NCBI GenBank assembly: GCA_002706405.1 | Contig: PALN01000004.1 | Span: 1 to 33,345 of the forward strand | DNA: 33,345 nt | Source of the DNA: Rhodospirillaceae bacterium | GTDB lineage: Bacteria; Pseudomonadota; Alphaproteobacteria; Rhodospirillales; Casp-alpha2 | Direction: 5' to 3' | Part shown: one piece after another, positions 8,257 to 14,591 of the stretch | Layout: each line of letters begins with the position of its first letter | How positions within the stretch are numbered: the stretch's first letter is position 1 | The notes under the pieces: generated by a model | Database searches by the model: none | What the model was told of the DNA's origin: nothing | Seen by the model: the letters and a program-made list of their open reading frames with translations, nothing else | Program-made: the position numbers and the translations under genes

Positions 8257-8946
8257 CTACGGAACAAGCCGGTAGCCGCCCGGTTCGGTGACCAGCAGGC
8301 GGGCATTGGACGGATCGCTTTCGATCTTCTGGCGCAGACGATAGACGTGGGTTTCCAGGGTGTGGGTGGTGACCCCCGCGTTATATCCCCAGACCTCGCC
8401 GAGCAGGACATCGCGGCCCACGACCTTGTCCCCGGCGCGATACAGATACTTGAGGATCGCCGTTTCCTTGTCGGTCAGGCGCACTTTTTTTTCCGTGGCC
8501 GTTTCCACAAGCATTTTGTTGGCCGGCTGAAACGAATACTGCCCAATGACAAACACGGCGTCGTCGGAGCGTTCGTGCTGACGGATATGGGCGCGCAGCC
8601 GGGCCAATAGAACGCCCAGCCGGAACGGCTTTGTAACGTAATCGTTGGCCCCGGCATCGAGGCCCAGGATGGTATCGGCGTCCGTATCCGCGCCGGTCAG
8701 CATGATGATGGGCGAGGTCACGCCGTTGCGCCGCATCAGGCGGCAGACCTCGCGCCCGTCCATATCGGGCAGACCGACGTCCAGGATAATGACGTCGAAG
8801 CGGTCTTCCTTGGCGGTTTTCAGCGCTTCCGCACCACTGGTGCAGGTCGCGCTTTTGAATTCCTCGTGAAGCTGCAGCTGTTCGCAGAGCGTTTCCAGGA
8901 ACTCGCTATCGTCGTCGACGATCAGGATTTGCTTGCCGTTGGTCAT
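8257..8946 (-). CDS. OmpR/PhoB-family response regulator
   Basis: A 229-residue DNA-binding response regulator. The receiver domain (about 6-120) has the acidic pocket DDD (11-13), the phospho-acceptor D56 in VIILDVGLPDMDG, T84 in MLTGAD and K106 in YVTKPF. The C-terminal winged helix (about 140-227) shows LTDKETAILKYLYRAGDKVV, the THTLETHVYRLRQKIE recognition segment and the final GGYRLVP. The ATG at 8946 gives the standard MTNGKQILIVDDD beginning; a start farther upstream would add 39 unlike residues. The gene converges on the PAS_5-like gene with a 36-bp gap and diverges from ribA. It may answer to the kinase at 6625-7638, but orphan status is equally possible. Confidence 0.92.
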   Translation of the reverse strand: MTNGKQILIVDDDSEFLETLCEQLQLHEEFKSATCTSGAEALKTAKEDRFDVIILDVGLPDMDGREVCRLMRRNGVTSPIIMLTGADTDADTILGLDAGANDYVTKPFRLGVLLARLRAHIRQHERSDDAVFVIGQYSFQPANKMLVETATEKKVRLTDKETAILKYLYRAGDKVVGRDVLLGEVWGYNAGVTTHTLETHVYRLRQKIESDPSNARLLVTEPGGYRLVP

Positions 8947-9138
8947 GGCGGTATGCGATCCCCTTTTCAGGTCGGGAGATTTCCGGTGATTTTTCCGACT
9001 GACCCCCGCCGGACCATCCGGCCCATGACAAGGAACGGAAAATTCACCATATTGGGTTAACACTATTGCGCGCCTGGGTGCCGGGCAACCGCGGCGTAAT
9101 TATGGCACGATCTAATATCGCGACGACCGCTTAAGAGC

Positions 9139-10329
9139 ATGACCGATCAAAAAACACCCCGCGCGCCTTCCCGCGCCCTCGACCTGGACCGCCGCGATGC
9201 GCCGGCGACGCGGGAGCCGCGCGCCCAGAAAGCCGTCGACCGGGCAGCCGGCGAATTGCGCCGCGGCCGCCCCGTGGTCACCGGCGACGGTGACGGACGC
9301 GGGCTGGTGCTGCTCGGGGCCGAACATGTGGACCCCCGCCACCTTGCCGAAATCAAGAGCCTGTGCGCCACCGATCCGGAGCTGGCGGTCACCGCCCGGC
9401 GAGCCGCCGTGCTGGGTCTGCCGGCGCCGCAAAGCAACATCGTCGTTCTGTCCCGCCCGGGCGGCCTGGACCCGGACCTGGTGATGCGGCTGGCCGACCC
9501 CCTGTTCGATGCCGGCGCCGCCGAGCCCCTGCCGGATCTGGCCCCCCGCGCGGCGGAACGGTTCGACGCCTGGTCGGCGGCGGTCGCCCTGACCAAGATC
9601 GCGCGGCTGTTGCCGGCGGCCCTGACCGGGATCATCCAATTCGACGGCGATCTGGAAAACTGGGCCAAGCGCCATGATCTGATGTTCGTCGACGCCGGGG
9701 ACGTGTTCCGCCAGCGCCTGGACGAGGCCCGCACCCTGACCGAGGTCGGCGCCGCGCGCATTCCGCTCGCCACTGCCGAGAACACCGGCGTCGCGTCCAA
9801 GGTCCATGCCTTCCGCCCCGCCGACGGAGCGCTGGAACATCTCGCCATCGTCATCGGCGACCCGGCCCCCGGGGCCCCCGTGCTGACCCGGGTCCATTCC
9901 GAATGCTTCACCGGCGATCTGCTGGGCAGCCTGCGCTGTGATTGCGGGGATCAGCTGAAAGGGGCCATCGCCGAGATTTCCGCCGCCGGCAGCGGCATCC
10001 TGCTCTATCTGGCGCAGGAAGGCCGCGGCATCGGCCTGGTCAACAAGCTGCGCGCGTATGAGCTGCAGGACCGCGGGTTCGACACCATCGACGCCAACGA
10101 GCAGCTCGGCTTCGACGCCGACGAACGGGTCTACCTGCCGGCCGCGCAGATGCTGCGCCTGCTGGGCTTCGGCGCGGTGCGCCTTCTGACCAACAATCCG
10201 GAAAAGGTCGCGGCCCTGGAACGCTGCGGCATCACCGTCGCCGAACGCGTGCCCCATGCCTTCCCGTCCAACGAGCACAACGAAAGTTATCTCCGGACCA
10301 AGGCGAGCCGCGCCGGACATTTGTTTTAA
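9139..10329 (+). CDS. ribA: GTP cyclohydrolase II with long N-terminal domain
   Basis: A 396-residue protein whose C-terminal half (about 200-396) is a complete GTP cyclohydrolase II, which opens GTP to begin riboflavin synthesis. The zinc ligands C256, C267 and C269 lie in HSECFTGDLLGSLRCDCG. The catalytic segment LAQEGRGIGLVNKLRAYELQD and the later LLTNNPEK strand are intact. The N-terminal 190 residues are not a normal DHBP synthase (RibB): I do not see its acidic active-site motifs, so this part is a degenerate or divergent domain, as seen in some alphaproteobacterial RibA proteins. The gene is monocistronic by layout, diverging from the response regulator across about 190 bp. Confidence 0.92.
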   Translation: MTDQKTPRAPSRALDLDRRDAPATREPRAQKAVDRAAGELRRGRPVVTGDGDGRGLVLLGAEHVDPRHLAEIKSLCATDPELAVTARRAAVLGLPAPQSNIVVLSRPGGLDPDLVMRLADPLFDAGAAEPLPDLAPRAAERFDAWSAAVALTKIARLLPAALTGIIQFDGDLENWAKRHDLMFVDAGDVFRQRLDEARTLTEVGAARIPLATAENTGVASKVHAFRPADGALEHLAIVIGDPAPGAPVLTRVHSECFTGDLLGSLRCDCGDQLKGAIAEISAAGSGILLYLAQEGRGIGLVNKLRAYELQDRGFDTIDANEQLGFDADERVYLPAAQMLRLLGFGAVRLLTNNPEKVAALERCGITVAERVPHAFPSNEHNESYLRTKASRAGHLF

Positions 10330-10394
10330 ATTCCCGCCGCCTTTCCCCCCGCGTTAACCATTGAATGCGAGCCGGGCCGGAGTCCGCCGCCGCC

Positions 10395-10433
10395 CGGCAT
10401 GTTTTGCCGCCCCGGGCATTTTGTTCCCACAAA
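10395..10433. promoter_or_regulatory. Two short dyads upstream of a sigma-54-like promoter (possible activator site)
   Basis: CGGCA-N5-TGCCG (10395-10409) and TTTGT-N4-ACAAA (10420-10433) lie about 65-100 bp before the predicted start of the repeat-protein transcript. That is the usual place for a bacterial enhancer-binding protein. I cannot name the activator from sequence. Confidence 0.35.
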
Positions 10434-10454
10434 GGGCCAAGCAATATTCCATGA

Positions 10455-10467
10455 AATCAAGGGGTTA
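10455..10467 (+). promoter_or_regulatory. IHF-consensus site
   Basis: The 13-base AATCAAGGGGTTA fits the IHF consensus WATCAANNNNTTR exactly. It lies between the upstream dyads and the sigma-54-like promoter, the classic position for IHF-assisted looping, although only five bases from the -24 box, which is closer than usual. Confidence 0.45.
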
Positions 10468-10471
10468 ATTC

Positions 10472-10487
10472 TGGCCCGAGTCTTGCG
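10472..10487 (+). promoter_or_regulatory. Sigma-54 (RpoN)-like -24/-12 promoter
   Basis: TGGCCC-GAGTC-TTGCG matches the consensus TGGCAC-N5-TTGCW at all but two positions. The invariant GG (10473-10474) and GC (10485-10486) are separated by exactly ten bases. Transcription would start near 10497, giving a leader of about 50 bp before the ATG at 10548. No competing sigma-70-type promoter is obvious in the ribA-to-10548 gap. Confidence 0.65.
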
Positions 10488-10547
10488 ACACCCGTTCCAT
10501 AAAATTAACGCCCGAAAACAGGGCGCGAAGAGAACGGGAAAAAATCG

Positions 10548-11873
10548 ATGACACTGCCCTCCGAAGGGATCAATCCCTGGCGCGTGGCCCCCGCCCCTGG
10601 CGGAACCAACGCCCTTCCAGCCAAGCACACCCCCGCCCGACTACCGGACCTGAAACTCGGCAACAGCGATGCCCTGGACGCCCCCGGAAAACCGGCCGAC
10701 ACGGGCAAGGAATTCAAGGCCTTCGGTGACGACGGGCTGACGTTCTGGGACATGATCGACGTGGTCAACCCGTTGCAGCATATCCCCGTGGTCTCGACCC
10801 TGTACCGTGACATGACCAACGATACCCTGGACCCGGCACCCCGCGTCATGGGCGGCACCCTGTTCATGGGTCCCATCGGACTGGTTGCCTCGGTCGCCAA
10901 CGTGATGGTCGAACACAACACGGGCAAGGATATGGGCGGCCATGTGATGGCCTATTTCCGCGATGACGCCCAGCCGCTGTCGACCACGACCGCCGCCGCT
11001 GCCCCCGCCGCCGCGGGCACGGACGGTACGGATCCGGTCAGCCAATGGGCGGCCGAACAGACGGCCTTCTACCGGGCCGGCGACGATGCCGGCGATCCGG
11101 TCAGCCGCTGGGCCGCCGAGCAGCAGGCCTTTTATCAGGGACGGGACGGCCAGGGCCGCGGCACGACGGCGACCGCCGCCGCCGACCCGGTCGGTCAATG
11201 GGCCGCCGAACAGACTGCGTTTTATCAGGACGGCGCGCCCGCCCGCGCCACCCAGCTGGCCGATGCCGCGCTGCCGCCTTCTCCGGTGGCCGCCGGAACG
11301 GACGGCGTCGACGTCACCGCCTGGGCCGCAAGGCAGACCGCTTATTATCGCGCCGAACAACCGGCGACCGCCGCCCCGACCGGCGGGGATGTCACCGCCT
11401 GGGCCGAACAACAGGTCGCTTATTACCGGGACGGTCGCGCCCCGGTTGCCGCCGGGACCGACGGCACCGACGTCACCGCCTGGGCCCAACGCCAGACCGC
11501 CTATTACCGCGCCGGCGCGGAAACCGGCCCGGCCCGGCAACAGCCCCCCGTCCAGACCGCCCAGACCGGCCAGACCGGAAGTGCCGGCATCGATGGCGAC
11601 GTGTCGACCTGGGCCCGCGACCAGCTGGCCTGGGTCATGGGCGACCGCGCCAAGGAAGTGGCCGCGATGCCCGACGCCCAACCGCGTGAGCGGACGGCGG
11701 CACGCCGTGATGACGACGGCCGCAAGGGCCCCGAGACCGCCGGCGCCGTCGCCAAGGGCGGTGGCTGGTTCCGCGACAACATGGTTGACGGCTGGACCCG
11801 CTATCAGGCGGCCCAGCGCCTGGCCGAACCCGGTTACCGGCCGGACCTGACCGTGGCGACGGGCGAGCGCTGA
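10548..11873 (+). CDS. Uncharacterised repeat protein with seven W-A-x-x-Q-x-A-x-Y motifs
   Basis: A 441-residue protein of unknown function. Residues about 60-140 form a compact domain (FWDMIDVVNPLQHIPVVST, GGTLFMGPIGLVASVANVM, TGKDMGGHVMAYF) whose NPLQHIPVV..LYR segment resembles hypothetical proteins I recall from alphaproteobacteria. It has no signal peptide; GPIGLVASVANVM is hydrophobic but short. Residues 162-367 hold seven repeats: three of type DPVSxWAAEQxAFYQ (162, 183, 213), three of type DVTAWAxxQxAYYR (255, 281, 308), and a degenerate seventh (351). Ala/Gly/Thr-rich linkers with a recurring AAGTDG element separate them. The C-terminal 70 residues are charged and end near a GGGWFRDNMVDGWTRYQAA segment. 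The upstream sigma-54-like promoter suggests conditional expression. Confidence 0.85.
   Translation: MTLPSEGINPWRVAPAPGGTNALPAKHTPARLPDLKLGNSDALDAPGKPADTGKEFKAFGDDGLTFWDMIDVVNPLQHIPVVSTLYRDMTNDTLDPAPRVMGGTLFMGPIGLVASVANVMVEHNTGKDMGGHVMAYFRDDAQPLSTTTAAAAPAAAGTDGTDPVSQWAAEQTAFYRAGDDAGDPVSRWAAEQQAFYQGRDGQGRGTTATAAADPVGQWAAEQTAFYQDGAPARATQLADAALPPSPVAAGTDGVDVTAWAARQTAYYRAEQPATAAPTGGDVTAWAEQQVAYYRDGRAPVAAGTDGTDVTAWAQRQTAYYRAGAETGPARQQPPVQTAQTGQTGSAGIDGDVSTWARDQLAWVMGDRAKEVAAMPDAQPRERTAARRDDDGRKGPETAGAVAKGGGWFRDNMVDGWTRYQAAQRLAEPGYRPDLTVATGER
11031..11648 (+). repeat. Seven imperfect coding repeats (48-51 bp units) in the unknown protein
   Basis: Units start at 11031, 11094, 11184, 11310, 11388, 11469 and 11598. 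Units 1-3 and 4-6 form two sequence classes, which suggests two rounds of duplication. Each unit encodes a predicted short amphipathic helix with invariant Trp and Ala and a conserved Gln; the paired aromatics (FY/YY) hold in six units, and the seventh reads WV. Spacers vary from 4 to 27 codons, so the array is not a simple tandem DNA repeat. Confidence 0.9.
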
Positions 11874-11923
11874 TCCCGACCGTCAGGCATGATCTCGCGC
11901 CGCGAAGCGATTAGACTGACGCC

Positions 11924-12451
11924 ATGGACATCCTGGTTGAAGCGACGGGCGACCGCACGCGCGGCACCGTGACCTGGGGCCGGCGGCGGGCCGAATGCGC
12001 CCTCGGCCGGTCCGGCATCGCGGCCATCAAGAAGGAAGGCGACGGCGCCACGCCCGTGGGCCGGTTCGCCCTGCGCCGCCTGTTCTACCGCCCCGACCGC
12101 ACGACCCGGCCGGAAACGGCCTTGCCGATCCAGCCGATCACCCCCCACCTGGGCTGGTGCGACGACCCCCGAAGCCTCGCCTATAACCGGCTGGTCCGCC
12201 TGCCCTGCCCGTGGCGCCACGAAGTGCTGACCCGCGCGGACGGCCTCTATGATCTGATGGTGGTGCTGGGCCATAACGACGCGCCGCCGCAACCGGGCGC
12301 CGGCAGCGCCATCTTCCTGCATGTGGCGACGGCGGATTACGCCCCGACGGAAGGCTGCGTCGCCTTGGCGATGGTGGATCTGGTCGATCTGCTGCGGGCC
12401 GCCGGGCCCGGTGATGAGATGATCATCAAAGGCCGGCGCCGCCGGGCTTAA
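11924..12451 (+). CDS. L,D-transpeptidase (YkuD) family protein
   Basis: A 175-residue protein consisting of a YkuD catalytic domain. The active-site region is visible as H133 in SAIFLHVA followed by APTEGCVAL with the nucleophile C145, matching the HXX..(S/T)XGC pattern. Upstream, KKEGDGATPVGRFALRR is the usual substrate-side entry motif. Family members form 3-3 peptidoglycan crosslinks or attach proteins to peptidoglycan, but this subgroup is poorly studied. No signal peptide or membrane helix is seen, which is odd for a periplasmic activity. The gene follows the repeat protein by 50 bp on the same strand and may share its transcript. Its stop overlaps the stop of convergent yggS within the palindrome CTTAAG. 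Confidence 0.85.
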   Translation: MDILVEATGDRTRGTVTWGRRRAECALGRSGIAAIKKEGDGATPVGRFALRRLFYRPDRTTRPETALPIQPITPHLGWCDDPRSLAYNRLVRLPCPWRHEVLTRADGLYDLMVVLGHNDAPPQPGAGSAIFLHVATADYAPTEGCVALAMVDLVDLLRAAGPGDEMIIKGRRRRA

Positions 12452-13155
12452 GCGGGCTTCGGCCGCGTCCCGAAAATCGCCGAGCCAACCCGCACATGGG
12501 TCGCCCCGAAGGCGACGGCGATTTCAAAATCGGCGCTCATGCCCATACTCAGTTGATCGAGCCCGTTGCGCCGGGCGATCTCGGCCAGCAGCTGGAAATG
12601 CAGGGACGGTTCCTCGTCCACCGGCGGGATGCACATCAGGCCGACCACCGGCAGGGCGAAGTCATCCCGGCATTGCGCGATGAAGGCATCGGCGTCTTCG
12701 GGCAGAACACCGGCCTTCTGGTCTTCCGCACCCGTATTCACCTGGATGAAACAATCCGGGCGGCGGCCCGTCTCCGTCATGACCTTGGCCAGGGCGCGGG
12801 CCAGCTTGGGCCGGTCGACGGTTTCGATGACGTCGAAAACCTCAACCGCCTTGCGCACCTTGTTCGACTGCAGCGGGCCGATCAGATGCAGGCAGATATC
12901 GGGGAACTGGTCGCGCAGGGCCGGCCATTTGTCTTCCGCTTCCTGCACCCGGTTTTCGCCGAAGACGCGTTGGCCGGCGCTCAGGGCCGGGACCATGGAC
13001 GCGGCATCGAAAGTCTTGCCGACGGCGATCAGGGTGATGTCTGCGGGATCGCGGCTGGCATTGCGGGCGGCATCGGCCACCTTGGCCTGAACCTCGGCAA
13101 GGTTTGCGGCAATGTCGGTGTCCGCGCTATGAGGGGCGGTGTCGGATGGTGTCAT
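12448..13155 (-). CDS. yggS: YggS-family PLP homeostasis protein
   Basis: A 235-residue single-domain PLP-binding TIM-barrel protein of the YggS/PLPBP (COG0325) family, which buffers pyridoxal phosphate in the cytosol and has no known enzymatic activity. The PLP lysine is in LIAVGKTFDA, and the family blocks FGENRVQEAEDKW, HLIGPLQSNKVRKAV, IQVNTGAEDQKAG, GLMCIPP, LSMGMSADFEIAVAFGATHVRVGSAIFG follow in order. The ATG at 13155 is chosen; upstream codons to 13320 are Arg-rich and unlike the family. It diverges from the thiE-like gene with only 19 bp between starts, so the promoters must overlap or lie within the opposite gene. In many bacteria yggS sits near cell-division genes; here it does not. 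Confidence 0.95.
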   Translation of the reverse strand: MTPSDTAPHSADTDIAANLAEVQAKVADAARNASRDPADITLIAVGKTFDAASMVPALSAGQRVFGENRVQEAEDKWPALRDQFPDICLHLIGPLQSNKVRKAVEVFDVIETVDRPKLARALAKVMTETGRRPDCFIQVNTGAEDQKAGVLPEDADAFIAQCRDDFALPVVGLMCIPPVDEEPSLHFQLLAEIARRNGLDQLSMGMSADFEIAVAFGATHVRVGSAIFGTRPKPA

Positions 13156-13174
13156 GGTTGGATCGGGGCCAGGA

Positions 13175-13867
13175 ATGAGGAAACACGGGGCGGGGACCCT
13201 AGCATGGCGGGCACGCGGGAAAAAGACGCCCCGGCGCCGGCTGCCGCTGCTTGCCTTCATGACCGACGACCGACGCACCGCCGACCCGACGTGCGTCCTT
13301 CGCCAACTCACCCGCGGCACCCTGGTGATCTTTCGCCATTACGACGATCCCGAGCGGGCCGCCCTGGGCCGACGCCTGGCCGCCCTGGCCCGCCGCCGTG
13401 GCCTGGTCTTCGTGGTTGCCGGTGACCGCCGGCTGGCCCGACGGCTGCGCGCCGACGGCCTGCATCTGCCGGACGGCATGGTGCGGCGGCGCGGACGGTT
13501 CGCCCCGGCGACCGATCCCTGGCCCGTCTCGGCCGCTGCCCACGACGGCGCGGGCCTGCGCCGGGCCGTGCGTGCCGGGATCGACCTGATCCTGCTGTCG
13601 CCGGTTTTTCCCACGGCCAGCCATCCCGGCCAGCCGGCCCTGGGGGTGGGCCGGCTTGCGCGGTTGTGCCGCGAAACGGCCGTGCCGGTCCTGGCCTTGG
13701 GCGGTGTCACGCCGGCGACGGTCCGCCAGGTGCTGGCCGCCGGTGCCGCGGGGGTTGCGGGGATCGGCGCCCTGCCCCATCTTTGCCGGGACCCTTTCGG
13801 GTTGCGGACAGGGACCTTGGTCAAGGCGCCGTCACGGCGCTTGGCGCATGGCCGCGATATGGTTTAA
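13175..13867 (+). CDS. Thiamine phosphate synthase / TenI-family protein
   Basis: A 230-residue TIM-barrel protein of the ThiE/TenI superfamily. Recognisable strands are LVFVVAGDRRLARRLRADGLHLPDG, SAAAHDGAGLRRAVRAGIDLILLSPVFPTASHPG (the phosphate/HMP-side loop) and PVLALGGVTPATVRQVLAAGAAGVAGIGAL (the glycine-rich phosphate loop). True ThiE joins HMP-PP and thiazole phosphate to make thiamine phosphate; several canonical ThiE residues are changed (for example the usual DY.G.GP is DLILLSP), so a TenI-like or divergent role is possible. The ATG at 13175 has GCCAGGA directly upstream; a GTG at 13139 and an ATG at 13259 are alternatives. No other thiamine genes are in the window. Confidence 0.75.
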   Translation: MRKHGAGTLAWRARGKKTPRRRLPLLAFMTDDRRTADPTCVLRQLTRGTLVIFRHYDDPERAALGRRLAALARRRGLVFVVAGDRRLARRLRADGLHLPDGMVRRRGRFAPATDPWPVSAAAHDGAGLRRAVRAGIDLILLSPVFPTASHPGQPALGVGRLARLCRETAVPVLALGGVTPATVRQVLAAGAAGVAGIGALPHLCRDPFGLRTGTLVKAPSRRLAHGRDMV

Positions 13868-13915
13868 GAAGGGGCGTCATTCACCCGCGACGGCGGAAAG
13901 AAGGAAGCGGCAGCA

Positions 13916-14455
13916 ATGAGTCTTGGCAGCGGAAAACGGATACGGACGCTGATGGGCACGGTGGCCCTGGTTGCCGGGATGGCGGCCTGCGCCGACTTTT
14001 CCCCCGCCGACATCGAAGCCACGACCCACGACCAGACCGACGACGGATCCAATCGGGATACGATCTGGGGTGCCGGCGGTGTCAGCCTGTGGGGCGACGA
14101 CGGCAATAACGATAGCGGCGGCGGCGCGCTCGGCGTCAACAGCTTCTTGTGGCGCGCGACGCTCGACACGATTGCCTTCATGCCCGTGTCCACGGCGGAC
14201 CCCTTCGGCGGCGTGATCCTGACCGACTGGCATTCGACCCAGGAAGCCCCCAACGAGCGCTTCAAGCTGAACGTCTACATCCTGGGCCGCACCCTGCGTG
14301 CCGACGGGATCCGGGTTGCCGTGTTCAGCCAGACCAAAGATCAAGGCGGCCAGTGGCGCGACACGGCCGTGCCGGAACAGACCGGCACCAAGATCGAAGA
14401 CGCGATCCTGACCCGCGCGCGCCAGCTTCGCCGCCAGACCATCAACACCAAATAG
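13916..14455 (+). CDS. DUF3576 lipoprotein
   Basis: A 179-residue predicted lipoprotein. The N-terminus is basic then hydrophobic and ends in a lipobox-like GMAAC with C25 as the lipidation site. A Gly/Asn/Asp-rich segment follows (about 50-75), then the domain LGVNSFLWRATLDTIAFMPVSTADPFGGVILTDW, which I recognise as DUF3576. Members are alphaproteobacterial, commonly sit directly before leuS as here, and have no proven function. The residue after the cysteine is Ala, so outer-membrane sorting by LolCDE is expected. The gap to leuS is 136 bp and no clear terminator is seen in it. Confidence 0.88.
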   Translation: MSLGSGKRIRTLMGTVALVAGMAACADFSPADIEATTHDQTDDGSNRDTIWGAGGVSLWGDDGNNDSGGGALGVNSFLWRATLDTIAFMPVSTADPFGGVILTDWHSTQEAPNERFKLNVYILGRTLRADGIRVAVFSQTKDQGGQWRDTAVPEQTGTKIEDAILTRARQLRRQTINTK

Positions 14456-14591
14456 GCGGCGCATCGCAACAGGCCGGAGTCCGATAAACCTTCGTTGCGC
14501 CGGGGCCACCCCGGCATCAACACACCTTCCACCTTCGTCCGGACGACCTCGGCCGGCGACATCTTCCCGCCCGAACCTTCTGGGGACTTGA

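Noticed and set aside
11031-11648. CRISPR-like array
   Set aside because: The repeats are in frame, imperfect, unevenly spaced and encode a protein motif; no cas genes are near.
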